Shown: positions 1 to 11,309, counted from the first letter of the stretch. The stretch is DNA of 64,000 bases from Narthecium ossifragum (GCA_963920575.1 OY986975.1:15841897-15905896); one strand, 5' to 3'. Program-made: numbers and translations. The notes: generated by a model from the sequence alone, not told the origin.

Positions 1-559
1 CATCACATATCACATCACAGAGAACTCTTTCACGCAAAAACATAGACATAATCGCACAATATAAGCAACCAATACACGCTCAATGAACAGAGAACTCTTT
101 CACGCAAAACCATAGGTACAATCGCACGATAAAAGCTGTTGCTGGTATTTTCTTGCTGATGTAGTGTGGTACTTATTGTTTGCAAAAAATGATCTCATAT
201 CCTCAAATGTTAACATGTTCATCGCACCATTCTGAGCATGCAGTCTTTGGATGGAAATTTTACGGGCAAAGGTATAAACCGAGTGGATGATAAGCTGAAA
301 ATATATTGTTTATAGGCACTATGGGTATCATACAAATTGTCCTGATTGTCATGTACATTTTAAATAATATTTAGTTTCTGTAAAAGTGGTTGCTCATATT
401 TAAATGAAAAGCACTTTTGATGTTCCACAAGATCCATTTGCCTAATATGAGCGCAACTAAGGTTGGCTCTTCTTTCTAAATTTTCTATTCTTAGCTGTTG
501 TCGATAATGACATCCAAATAACAAGCTAAATAAAAATTTCTGCAACTCCATCCAAATAA
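1..559. other. Flank of minisatellite with a possible coding remnant
   Basis: Positions 1-150 hold stray copies of the 22-bp minisatellite unit and a short phrase (CAGAGAACTCTTTCACGC) that occurs twice. On the minus strand, about 500 to 360 reads as an open stretch ending in TAA, with a plausible globular composition (QQLRIENLERR, QMDLVEHQKC). A second open stretch on the minus strand around 220-130 reads FEDMRSFFANNKYH. I recognise neither; they may be exons of an unknown gene or of a transposon. Confidence 0.25.
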
Positions 560-1850
560 CAATCGCACAATACCATAGGTACAATCACACAATACCGTAG
601 GCACAATCGCACAATAACATAGTTACAGACACAATCACACAATACCAATCATAGGTACAATCACACAATACCATACGTACAATCAAAAAATCCCATAAGT
701 ACAATCGCACAATACCATAGCTACAATCGCACAATATCATAGGCACAATCGCACAATTACCAGTCACAGCCACAATCGCACAATACCACAGGCACAATCG
801 CACAATACCACATGCACAATCACACAATACCATAGGTACAATCGCACAATACCATAGGCACAATCGCACAATAACATAGTCACATGCACAATCGCACAAT
901 ACCATAGGTACAATCGCACAATAACATAGTCACATGCACAATCGCACAATACCATAGGTACAATCGCACCATACCATAAACACAATCGCACAATAACAGT
1001 TACAGGCACAATCGCACAATACCATAGGTACAATCGCACAATATCATAGGTACAATCGCACAATACCAATCATAGGTACAATCACAATATCATACGTATA
1101 ATCACAAAATCCCATAGGTACAATCACACAATACCATAGGCACAATCGCACAATTACCAGTCACAGGCACAATCGCACAATTACCAGTCACAGGCACAAT
1201 CGCATAATACCACAGGCAATCGCACAATACCATAGGTACAATCACACAATATCAGATGCACAATCGCACAATAATATAGTCACATGCACAATCGCACAAT
1301 ACCATAGGTATAATCGCACAATAACATAGTCACATGCACAATCGCACAATATCATAGCTACAATCGCACAATACCATAAACACAATCGCACAATAACAGT
1401 CACAGGCACAATCGCACAATACCATAGGTACAATTACACAATATTATAGATACAATCGCACAATACCATAGGCACAATCGCACAATAACATAGTCACAGT
1501 CACAATCGCACAATACCATAGGTACAATCGCACAATACCATAAGCATAATCACACAATAACAGTCACATGCACAATCGCACAATACCATAGGTACAATCA
1601 CACAATACTAGAGGCACAATCACACAATAACATAGTCACAGGTACAATCACACAATACCAATCAACGGCATAATCGGACAATACCATACGTACAATCGCA
1701 TAAAATCATAGGTACAATCGCACAATATCACTCATACAATCGCACAATACCATATGAACATCCGTAGACAATAACATAGGCACAATCGCACAATACCATA
1801 GTCGTATAGGCACAATCGCACAATACTATACGTACAATCGCACAATGTAA
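560..1850. repeat. 22-bp minisatellite array
   Basis: About 1.3 kb of head-to-tail copies of a 22-bp unit starting ACAATCGCACAATACC and ending in ATAGG plus T or C. Longer interleaved variants contain CATAGTCACATGC. Single-base changes and small indels are common, so the array is diverged rather than freshly amplified. It can be read open on the minus strand as repeats of VLCDC/YGIVRL, which is an artefact of the repeat. Further single copies lie at 40-130, 1985-2105 and 2740-2770. Confidence 0.95.
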
Positions 1851-2778
1851 GCAACCAACATATTATAACTTTTAGATTAGTTGAAGGAGTGCTACGTCTT
1901 CGTCCAATCTTATTAATTTCATTTTGCACTCAAGGTGGATGCCATGCATCAACATGTATTTCCGTATAACTCATTCGCGCAAAAATATAGGCACAATCGT
2001 ACAATATAAGCAACGAATACGCACTCAATTGTGTATATTGCCATTGATGTTTCCATCTCCACGCTGAGAACGCACAAAATAATAGGCAGCATCGCACAAT
2101 ACCAACCAATATCTGTCTTTTGTTAATAGAGACACATATCACATATCTGTCTTTTGTTAATACGTGGCTAATGCTACGATGCCATTTATCACATATCCCC
2201 ACGTCCATACAAGGATCACACAAAAATACAGGTACACTGGAGAATATGCTGGACAAATACATGGCTAATGCTAGAACGCCACATACATGGTATAATCATA
2301 TTGGATGCCCGTGCCTACGACACGGATACTTAGGGGTCTATATAAAAAATTTCAACAAAACTCCCAATGTACCGAGGGCTAAATGAGACAATTTTACAAC
2401 ATTTCTTAAATAAAAGGGGCGAACATTGTCCCCGAGGCAAACCTTGTCCCCACAAATCACACAAACAACACAAACCACAACTTCGTCAAATTCGTCAAAT
2501 ACAACATTATCCCCAGAAACCACAACTACAAAGGAAAAAATACAGAAATTCTAATTTCACATCTATTCATATATATGCATGTCCAACTCTTCATAGCTCT
2601 ACAGAAGGTTTGTGTATCAAACTATATGCATGTCCAACTCCGAAAGTGAGGGAAATGCACAATAATCTGCCAAAACAAAATTAAAAAATTAGCAGTATAT
2701 TTGATATCATGATGTATATTATTTCTAAATTAGTATAATAACATAGGCACAATAACATACGCACAATAAAAAGGCTAC
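1851..2778. other. Non-coding, scattered minisatellite copies
   Basis: AT-rich sequence with isolated copies of the 22-bp unit and two small duplications: a CACATATCTGTCTTTTGTTA phrase near 2115 and 2140, and TATGCATGTCCAACTC near 2573 and 2623. The open frame at 2367-2684 is rich in H, K, Q and P, spans one of these duplications and resembles no family I know. Confidence 0.5.
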
Positions 2779-2881
2779 CGATACATCTTCACCAAGCCCA
2801 CGAAGGGTGTTAATGTAGTTGAGGTTTGTCCCAACATACGTTCCTTCCACAAGTTCTCGCATTTTCCGCTCACATTCCCAT
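2779..2881 (-). other. Exon-like fragment, unknown gene
   Basis: On the minus strand a TTGCAG acceptor (exon from 2881) is followed by about 34 open codons (WECERKMRELVEGTYVG, then TNLNYINTLRGLGEDV) and a possible GT donor at 2778. The amino-acid composition is that of a real protein. It lies downstream of the ribonucleotide reductase exons on the same strand, but that gene already has its stop codon, so this would belong to another gene or a captured fragment. I do not recognise the protein. Confidence 0.3.
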
Positions 2882-3180
2882 CTGCAACACGAGACGCGTC
2901 GAAATTGATTAGTGCATCAGTAAAGGTTTGTAATAAATAAACGAACGATGTTTATTATACTGACAAAGGTATAGGGAAATGCAATGGAAGCAAATATCAA
3001 GTAACAGTATGTACACAAATGCAGCCAACAGAGTGCTACAACCTCCAGTCAAAGTCTAAGCTTCTTCAGCCGAAGCAAAGCATCACTGTAGTTTAGAGAA
3101 CTTGATATTTTAAAGGGCCTTCATGGAAAAGACTCGTCAAAAGGCAGAAACAATAACTCTTATTCGCAAACATTCAAATC

Positions 3181-3489
3181 TCAATTTTTACAGGCCATGC
3201 ATTCCTCTTGATTGTCAAGAGAACAAACAACCCGCGCCATTTTGGCTTCTCGATCATCATTCTCCACTGGCTAGGTCTTTTCCACCCAAAAATCATTAAT
3301 TTGGAGTTAGTGTAAAGTATTCAAAAAGATAAATATTGAACTGCAGAATTAGGTGATTACAATAGACTATATTAATGAGACCATATGCAGACAGAAAAGA
3401 TCTACCTTGAGCATGGAAGTATCAACAGTGAATTGAATTGCATCAGCCGCGGACCGGGTATGTAGGTAATACATTCCAGTTTTCATACC
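3181..3489 (-). pseudogene. RNR1: Ribonucleotide reductase large subunit, last two exons only
   Basis: Two minus-strand exons match the C-terminus of class I ribonucleoside-diphosphate reductase large subunit, the enzyme that makes deoxyribonucleotides. Exon 3489-3406 (28 codons) begins [12 protein letters not shown] and continues through [10 protein letters not shown], the conserved block near the end of the protein. After a 135-bp GT-AG intron, exon 3270-3181 encodes an acidic linker and the terminal MACKN, ending in TGA. The C-x-x-C pair in ECMAC is the mobile tail that re-reduces the active site. Splice sites are intact and I see no lesion in these two exons. No upstream exon, including the catalytic core, could be found between 3490 and the next elements. 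It is therefore a 3' gene fragment, unless a very long intron hides the rest beyond 5771. The call as RNR1 is firm; pseudogene status is inferred. Confidence 0.8.
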
Positions 3490-5400
3490 CTTTCATCATG
3501 AAGAGCCAAAAAAAATGAATAACATACTTCTTAAATGATAAAACTGAATCACACATCAAACAAACAGAGGATTCAAACAAAAGAATCACGTTTTACTCAA
3601 ATCCTGCAATCAAGCTAGTCTACATATTGTTCCCCTGATGCAGTAAGAAGTAGTCGCTATAGGCATTTCAGCTAACTAGATGTATCAAGTACGCTGGTGA
3701 CACAATAATGAGAAGTCAAATCAGATCTCGAAATGTACTCATTCTTACAGAGTATCCTTGACTTGAAGCTTTGTTTCAAGCCCATAAATTTTGGAAACTA
3801 CTTGAGTGATAATAAAACAACTTTACATGACTTAGCAATAAGAGCAAGCAAACAGAGCTTTCTTGTAGCGTCGAGATTCATATCCAAAGATTGCAAAGCA
3901 TATGACAATTCAGGTGATGTTACCTTAAGGCTCTCACCCGCAACCGAGGGCTACAAAAGCATATTAAAATCACAGACACTAGTCAAACCTTTTTTGTGAC
4001 AGAAACTAATAAAATGTACAGATCATATGCAAAATTACAAGACAAATGTTTACAAATTGGAATAAGTAGTACATATCCCTTTAGGTATAATTTGGGAGCT
4101 TCAAGTGTAGAAAAGGCAAGCAACCAATGTAAGACACCTTGTAATGTTAGACCATGACCTAGTCAATAATAAGCTTATTGGCTATTAAAGCCCTATAACA
4201 TAGAAGCTAATATCTACAAATGTATAGAAAAAGATGTCAGAAATTCTGCTCAAATATATGAATCGTGATAAATAAATATTGATTCGAGTATGTCAAAAGT
4301 AAGAGAAGGCATTTGGTAGAAACTACTTAAAAAGCTCATGAGGAAGGTTGCACCTTTCTTTAGCCAACTTAAAGAAGTTTGAGATATGGCTCCATAGTGT
4401 TTTCTCAAATGTCTCCCCAGGTTCGATACACATCTTCAAAATATTCTCTATTAATATGATGTTAAAGTAAATAAAGTAAGCTATAAAATTACGACACTCA
4501 TTAGCATTGAAATTGGCACAAGGAATTAAGAATTCAAAGAATAAGAGAGGATTAGTAAAATAGGATTGTGTTATAAATCCATGCCAATTCACATAAAGTA
4601 GAAAAAGATAGCAATACGGCAATTATGGTCATTATGTTGTGTTCACATGGAAGGATGATGATAGCATAGGTGACAACATTGGGGTTGATGGATACTAAAT
4701 CAGGATAGAGAGAGTTAAATCTGAAAGAACTCATCAAGTTGAGAAAGTAAAGGTTATTTACTTTAAATACAACTCTTAGGAAATAGATTGAAGCGTCTTC
4801 ATAATGTAAGAAAAAGATTAAAGATGTTGGATATAAATTACAGATGTAAAGAAAGGGTGGGTTGAAGACATCTAAGAATGCAACGACACTCCTAGTCGAT
4901 TGAAGTTTGAACTCTCAACACTAGGAAGAAGAATAAGAAATTAAGGAAAAATGTCAGGCAGATAGCAAACAAGCTAATGACCTTTCGTACTCGTGCTCGT
5001 CTGATGAGGTGATGATGCCCTAATGTTTCCCCACCCTTAACCCAAGAAACGCTGGTTAGGGCATGAGCTGTCGGTGAATAGGGGTTGTTAGCGAGGTCGA
5101 TGGAAGACCTGGTAGTGCGAGAGAGAGACGAGATCGCCGGTGTTGAAGATCGAGTCGCTGGAGATGGAGTCGACGATGTGAGAGAGAGTTGCCGACGAGT
5201 TCGAGAGGAGAGGCGACGTACGGGGGTCAGGGGTGGGCTCTTCTCGTCGACGGTGGTGGGGAGGGAGGGGGGGTGCTGTTCTCGTCGGCGGTGTGCGCCG
5301 TCCACCAATCACGGCTTCCGCTTCTCCTCACGAGGGTTTGAGGTGAGGGGTGGTTATTAAACAGGGATTGCTTATATGGGCATTGCTTATGTGGACATTA
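3490..5400. other. Unassigned sequence upstream of the RNR1 exons
   Basis: No gene is recognised. The minus strand has two open stretches (4737-4552 and 4622-4323) with real-protein-like composition, for example CIEPGETFEKTLWSHISNFF, but I cannot name a family. Positions 5080-5340 are GC-rich and open in several frames on both strands, like a plant 5' exon or UTR with low-complexity sequence. An intron of the RNR1 gene or an unrelated minus-strand gene fragment are both possible. Confidence 0.35.
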
Positions 5401-5438
5401 ATACACTAAAAAAATCTGTCACGTTAGATCAGTGTAAA

Positions 5439-5461
5439 ACACCGGCTGACTAAGCCGGTGT
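5439..5461. repeat. Perfect hairpin, possible CACTA-element subterminal repeat
   Basis: Arms ACACCGGCT and AGCCGGTGT are perfectly complementary around a GACTA loop. A CACTA pentanucleotide stands 36 bp upstream at 5404. GC-rich short inverted repeats just inside a CACTA end are typical of En/Spm transposons, but no matching second end or 3-bp duplication was found. Confidence 0.3.
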
Positions 5462-5641
5462 GAATATCACGATTCTTTTTGTCCAGCCCTAGCTCTGATG
5501 TGTAGAATCCGGCTGGTGGTTAATGAGCATCTCTGTCAAAGCAAGGGTTGGAATAGATCTGAGTTATGTTTTTAATATTTTCTTGCTATTTTATTACCCC
5601 TACAGCTCATTGTAATGCACTTATGCGTGCTTATTATTATT

Positions 5642-5702
5642 TTCCGGATCTTACGATCCGGATCCGATCCAAAATCCGGATCCGATCCAAAATCCGGATC
5701 CT
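5642..5702. repeat. Short tandem repeat with CCGGATCCGATCC
   Basis: About three copies of an 18-bp unit containing CCGGATCCGATCCAAAAT. The rest of 5462-5770 shows nothing further. Confidence 0.7.
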
Positions 5703-6061
5703 ATGAGTTTGCCACCTTTCCAACAAATTTTTAAAAACCTCGCATGAAGCTTTTCTTACGGTTGTAAAGGGTATTATTTTCTTTTTAAATCCACATGTCT
5801 TTTGATTTGTCAATCGATGGACACTTTCGTGTTTGTTTATAAAGCAAGCCTAATTCATAAATTCGAGACCAAAATACCCATCGTCAATTCTCTCTCATCA
5901 TTCAATGCCACTTGACACAAGCACGAGTGAGAGAAATGAGAGAGATTACAGGAAGAGAGTGGGAGAGAGTGGTGGGATTCCATTTATTTTATATAAATTC
6001 CTTCATGTTTTGACGAAATACTTCCATATTTCGAAGAAATCATTGACGCGCTTTGAAATGT

Positions 6062-8210
6062 GTCATTAACTACATCAAAGACGGAAAAAAAACAAATTAC
6101 CGAACTACTAATTAACTACAACGTAGTTAATGGGAGTACGGGTCGAATCCTCAAGGAATTGGATGGTTGAATTACAAATGCAATATATTCTCTACAATAG
6201 TTGAAAACAATTGGATTGATTATTTGAGTTTTCTAACTAAAATATTCTAAAACAACTAAGGAGGAAATTTATCACGGAAGAAGTCCTAGGGAATTCCAAT
6301 CCGAATTAGGGTCTAAATATTATCTCTATGAATCAAGATGAATGACACTCAAGGGATGGTCTAAATTGGAGATCAACGAGCGTAGGATTAGTATCGCTCG
6401 CCTCTAATGAGATGTCGGGTTATGATCATCTCATCGGCGAATTACAAGGTTAAGATCCATAATCGAGGCTTTAATTCGATCATAGCTCAACAATCGCCGG
6501 ATTAAAGTCATATTGTTGGCAATTAATCAAGGCTTTGTATGAATAACGTGTTGGGTTGAGATGGGTTTAATATCTCACTCCAACCCATCATCGAAGACAT
6601 GAATGGTGCATAGGATAGTTATGGCTTGAGATGGTTCTAGCACCTCAAGATCCTATCCTAAGATCAAGGATTCATCCCCTAGAGTTAGCCATGGTTTTAG
6701 CATAGCCTCTTCTTTAAGGAATTGAATCAAACATCTAGCAAGCATATAATATTCCTACAATCACATGCAAAAGAAAGCATTTCAAACATTCAACAATGGG
6801 TTTCATTAAAAAAACAAAGAAATTACATGTGAATTCATACAAAACCATCTCAAAAGAGTCATTACATCCAGAAACACAAGAGAAATCTAAGAAACAAGCC
6901 CTAAAACATCAAGGAATTCCTAAGGAAAAGGGATTTAGCTACTCATCTTGGGTAGGAGATCCATGGAGGAGAAGGCTTCACCCATCTTCTCCATCAAAAT
7001 CCACCCATGGAGCCCTAAATCCTTAAGGATTAGAGGAGAAATCCCCATGAACTAAAGGAGGGGAGAAGGCTGAAGAAAGGCTGGAGAAAAGAGGGAAAAA
7101 GATCTCCAAAATAAAAGCCAAAACCCCTATTTATAGGCCCCAAGTCGTGGACCCTCGGATCAGATCTGAACCGTCCATTTTTACCCATCAGCCGGTCTTA
7201 GATCGATCCAAGATAGGTTTGGATCGGTCCAAGATGTCAAAATTTGAGTTTCTAACGGCTTGGATCGATCCAATATGAGTTTGGATCGATCCAATGTGTA
7301 AAACTGCAAAACTGGTCTCTGGAAAGGGTTTCGAATCGATCCAGACTGGTTTGGATCGATCCGGAATAAGTTTGGATCGATCCAGACTGGCTTGGATCGA
7401 TTCGAAATAGGTTTGGATCGATCCATAATTTTGGGATCGATCCAAATATTATGGATCCATCCAGACTGGGTCTGGATCAAGTCTGGATCAATTCTAGATC
7501 CATCCAGACTGGGTCTGGATCAAGTCTGGATCAATTCTAGATCCATCCAGACTGGGTCTGGTCTGGATTCAATTCAGACTTGGTCCAGTTCAATCCGAAT
7601 ATTACAGATTTTGTGTAATTTATGTCTTTTAAGCCCGGAATCGATGCAACTCTCTTCGGAAACTCTTATACCTGAAACCATATGAAAAGATATTAGAAAT
7701 GTATTGCTTGAGAGCTAACAAAGCCAAGTTAAATGGGTGAATTATGCATATTTTGTGACTCATCACACTCTCCAATTTGAACTTTGCTAGTCCTTGAGTA
7801 AAGCAAAAAGACAAATAAAATCTAACTAGCCACTTTCGTAGGACTCACGATTGCACTTAGCATGTGCAACAAGCCGTTAAACCCCTAGGTTTACCCTAGA
7901 GGACGAGTGTTGTCTCGTGAGGGTTTACAATGATAATACCCACAAACATCCCATTTACAATCAAAATATCAAGATACAATACATCAATTCATATGTGATC
8001 TAGATTTACTCAAATGTCAAATAATGGAATCATATGCATAATAATACCCTTCAAATCACACAAATATAAGAAATATGCTAATCAAGCTATGGTTATTACC
8101 CTTCAAAGACTTTAAAGCACTTAGTACAATTATAGTATAGTCAAGGAATCCAAGTGTAAGATGTTACCGCACAAGTATTTGGGGCGAGAGTGGAGAGAGA
8201 GAGAGTGGCG
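6062..8210 (-). mobile_element. LTR-retrotransposon fragment inside the MULE
   Basis: Read on the minus strand, 8210-7763 resembles the non-coding 3' end of an LTR element and finishes in a purine-rich TTGGAGAGTG. It is followed by a TGATGAGTCAC start typical of plant LTRs. The putative LTR runs from about 7761 to 6062 and ends with a phrase common at plant Ty3/gypsy LTR ends (GGATTCGACCCGTACTCC). No coding domain, second LTR or target duplication was found. The lineage is not resolved. Confidence 0.5.
7190..7600. repeat. Tandem and palindromic GGATCGATCC repeats
   Basis: The palindrome GGATCGATCC or a close variant recurs about every 20-40 bp from 7195 to 7445. It is followed by a 43-bp unit repeated a little over twice from about 7463 (contains GACTGGGTCTGGATCAAG). 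The array lies within the LTR-like sequence. Open frames across it are rich in DRSK and are not genes. Confidence 0.85.
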
Positions 8211-8229
8211 GTCGTGTACACCTCGAACC

Positions 8230-8830
8230 CTTTGAAAATTTAGCTATTTTTTTACTTCAAATTTATAATAATTCATTAGTTATTTTTGAGGATTCCTTAG
8301 TTATTTACAAGAATTCCTTAGTTATTTGTAACGATTCCTTAGTTATTTGCGACAGTGGAGAAAGAGAGAGTGGATGGAGAGAGAGAAAGCAACTGACATA
8401 TGCATTAAATGGATATGACAGTTGGTTTCTCTCTCTCCATCCACTTTCTCTCTCTCCAACCTCCCTCTCTCTCCACCCGATCTCTTTCTCACTTCCTCAT
8501 TCTCTCTCCACCCGATCTCTCTCTTACTTCCCCGTTCTCTCTCCACCCGACCTCTCTTTCTCCGACCTCCCTCTCTCCACCTGATCTCTCTCTCACTTCC
8601 TTGTTCTCTCTCCAACCTCCTAGAGCCACCCGATCTCTCTCAGTTCCTCGTTCTCTCTCCAACCTCCCTCTCTCAACCCAACCTTTCTCTCTCCTCTTCC
8701 TTGAAGTATCCATTACAAATTGAAGAATTCCTCACTTAAAAATCGAAAGATTCCTCGCTAAAAAATTGAAGGATTCCTTGCTTAAAAATTGAAAAATTCA
8801 TCACTCTCTCCCACTTTCTTCCTCCCTCGC
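8230..8830. repeat. CT-rich low-complexity and short tandem repeats
   Basis: Positions 8265-8350 carry about four copies of a unit containing GATTCCTTAGTTATTTG. Positions 8430-8690 are CTCTCTCC-rich with repeated CACCCGATCTCTCTC. Positions 8715-8800 repeat GAATTCCTCACTTAAAAAT-like units. All belong to the inner part of the right arm of the MULE. Overlapping S/L/P-rich open frames here are compositional artefacts. Confidence 0.8.
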
Positions 8831-9255
8831 TCTCTCTCTTCTTTAACAATTTCCTCCTTCCTTCATCTTCTTGCAGCCTCCTTCCCTCTCTTTATTACAC
8901 AAAGAGGAACAATAAAGAAAATAATGAAAGATTTCTTCAAAATATGAAAGTATTTCATAAAAAAATGAGGAATTTATATAAAAATAAATGGAATCCCACC
9001 ACTCTCTCTCCCTCCACTCTCTCCCACTCTCTCCCACTCTCTTCCTGTAGAGAGATATCTCTCTCATCTTAATGTAGAGAGATATCTCTCTCATTTCTCT
9101 CTCTCGTGCTTGTGTCAGGTGGCATTGAATGATGAGAGAGAGTTGACAAGGGGTATTTTGGTCCCGAATTTATTAATTTGACCTGCTTTGTAAACAAACA
9201 CGAAAGTGTCACTCGATTGATAAATCAAAAGACAAGTGGATTTAAAAAGAAAATA

Positions 9256-10665
9256 GGCCAAAATACATTTTAATACCCTGTAGTTTCAGGTTTTGTCATT
9301 CTACTACCCTCATCTTTAAAAATCACATTATCATACCCTAAAGTTTCAAAATGTTGCAATTTAGACCTCGCCCTCAAACGGCGTTAGATTTTTCACGGAA
9401 AACCGGTCACGTGCGACGCACGTGACTGGTTGACCTGTTTTCACCCGTTCCCGCGGGAGCTGATCAGTCTTTCTCTTCTTCTTGACCTGTTTTCACCCGA
9501 CACACCCACCCAGCCCCTCCTCGTGACCTCTCTCCACCACCCTTTCTCCTCATCTTCTTCCCCCCTTTCTCTTCTTCCCAACCGTACCAAGCTTGACGCC
9601 GGCCGACCTCACGCCGTCACCCCTTTTTCCTCATCTCCGACTCTATTTCTCTCGGAGCCTGCGACGACGCCGACCAAGCTCGCACCCGGACGTCGAGCTC
9701 CTCCGCCGACAAAGCTCGCACCCCGACGTCGAGCTCCTCCGCCTCGATGCCGATCGCCAACACCCATCTTCGCCGGCCCGATCACGCGCTCGAAGCTTGC
9801 CACAACGCCGAGCGTCCGTCTCCGCCAGACAATGGAGAGATGCCGAGGGGAGCAAGACCAGGGCAAGGCCGACGTCGGAGAATGGCATTCGCTGAGGAGA
9901 TGGGAAACGACGGCGGCGGCGACCTGCTTGGCGAGAGGACGACGGAGATCGGGGGCTAGGCGACGGAGACCTGCTTGGCGAGAGGACGACGGAGATCCAA
10001 GTCCCTCTTCCTCCTCCCCTCTCCCTCTCTCCGATCTCTCTCCCCGCAGCCTCCACTCCTCCACCGCCCCCGCCACCCAGTCACCCGCAGCCTCTCCCTC
10101 ATCTCTCTCTCCATCTTGCGGATCTCTCTCTCTCTGACCCTCATCTCTCTCTCCCTCTCGCCGATCTCTCTCCAACGTTTGCCTACGCCGCCTCCTCCGC
10201 CACCCAGTCACCCGCGCCCTCCCCCTCCTCCTCCATCGCCCCCGCCACCTCCTCTTCTGCCGCCTCTCCCTCATCTCACTCTCCCTCTCACCGATCTCTC
10301 TCCCCGACGCTCGCCGGCGCCGCCTCCTCCACCACCCAGTCACCCGCTGCCTCCCAAATCCTCCTCCACCTCCCCGGCCACCTCCATCTCCCTCTCTCCC
10401 CCGCCACCTCCACCTCGTTGCCACTAGCCAACGTCTCCTCTTCGGTGGCTTCTCACCGGTGTCCTCGCGGGAACGGGTGAAAATAGGTCAACCGGTCACG
10501 TGCGTCGCACGTGACCGGTTTTTCGTGAGAAATCTGACGCCATTTGAGGGCGATGACTAAATTGCAACATTTTGAAACTTTAGGGTATGATAATGTGATT
10601 TTTAAAGATGAGGGTAGTAGAATGACAAAACCTGAAACTACAGGGTATTAAAATATATTTTGGCC
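9256..10665. mobile_element. Nested Pack-MULE-like element, 1,410 bp
   Basis: The element begins GGCCAAAATACATTTTAATA and ends in the inverse, with inverted repeats of about 200 bp that include the palindrome-like CACGTGCGACGCACGTG block. It is flanked by a perfect 9-bp duplication AAGAAAATA (9247-9255 and 10666-10674), the hallmark of Mutator-like elements, and lies in the right terminal repeat of the older MULE. The interior (about 9430-10455) is strikingly GC-rich against AT-rich surroundings and open in several frames (235 codons at 9430-10137 plus, 271 at 9609-10424 minus). High GC and 5'-exon-like content fit a gene-capturing Pack-MULE. The captured gene is not recognised, and CT-rich tandem repeats explain part of the open frames. 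Confidence 0.85.
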
Positions 10666-10686
10666 AAGAAAATAATACTTGTAAAG

Positions 10687-11182
10687 AGCACATTGCTTCT
10701 AAATCCAGAGAAAGTGATCTGTTAGTCTACGTTTCTAGTACTTTATTGGCCGTACAGCTCAAAATATTTTAGTACAACCCAATATTTTATTGCCCCAACA
10801 TCTCATTGTAACAAAGGAACACATGATTAAATTAATTGCTTAATGACGTGAACAATGAGAACTTTTAACTAACGTACAACGTATAAGTTGACCTTATGCA
10901 TGTGACTTGATTATTTGTCTTTTTAAATTATGCTTATCAAATATTCCGTAGTATATTCTCAGCCGTTTGGATTAAGAATAAATATACATAAATCTCATTT
11001 ATATATCCAAACACTTTATCCATAATTTTACATAACTGTTTTTAATATTTACAGGGGAATCGGCCAAACCCCCATAAGTAAGACTTATGGGGGCAATAAA
11101 ACATAGCAGACTGTTTTTTGGGTGAAAACCCCAAACAGCTTTTAAAATGTTTTTCTTAAGCTACTCATGCGGTATTTGTTAG
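10687..11182. other. AT-rich intergenic sequence
   Basis: Nothing recognisable. The CCATAAGTAAGACTTATGG hairpin near 11070 is the only local structure seen. Confidence 0.5.
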
Positions 11183-11309
11183 GTACCGTAACGACGACTC
11201 TGATTCTACTAACGCCGATGAGGTGTGGCTGGAAAGCTTGAGCAGCTTGGGCTCCTGTGGAGCTACGTCACCATCTCCATCTGTGCCTCCTGCTAAGGAT
11301 GAGTTTTAA
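11183..11309 (+). other. Terminal-exon-like fragment, unknown protein
   Basis: After a TTTGTTAG acceptor, about 42 open codons end at TAA (11307-11309). The peptide is acidic and serine-rich (NDDSDSTNADEVWLESLSS, then a P/S stretch ending AKDEF). This looks like the disordered C-terminal exon of a plant protein. No partner exon was found upstream, so it may be a fragment. Confidence 0.3.

Larger units (their letters stand above)
5771..10678. mobile_element. MULE-type transposon with long terminal inverted repeats
   Basis: The left end (from 5771, GTATTATTTTCTTTTTAAATCC) and the right end (to 10678) are inverted copies. After removing the nested element at 9256-10674, similarity extends inward for about 190 bp and, less well, further into GAGAGA-rich sequence. 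TTGTAAAG (5762-5769 and 10679-10686) flanks both sides; a ninth base differs (G versus A). Long inverted repeats and an 8-9-bp duplication fit Mutator-like elements. Without the nested insertion the element is about 3.5 kb. No transposase was seen inside, so it is non-autonomous. The interior holds an LTR-retrotransposon fragment and CT-rich low-complexity sequence. Confidence 0.8.

Noticed and set aside
560..1850. CRISPR-like regular repeat
   Set aside because: Units are contiguous with no unique spacers and lie in a plant genome; it is a minisatellite.
3924..3950. Possible extra RNR1 exon (PSVAGESLK between AG and GT)
   Set aside because: It resembles part of the RNR1 tail but lies upstream of the GMKTG exon, out of order, and nine residues are too few to support it.
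5402..5461. CACTA transposon end
   Set aside because: The CACTA word and hairpin are suggestive, but there is no second end or 3-bp duplication; kept only as a hairpin.
8343..8723. Overlapping open frames of 70-105 codons on both strands
   Set aside because: They arise from CTCTCTCC low-complexity sequence and show S/L/P or R/E repeats only.
9609..10424. 271-codon minus-strand frame as a gene
   Set aside because: R/G/E-rich composition mirrors GC- and CT-rich repeats in a transposon; no domain is visible.
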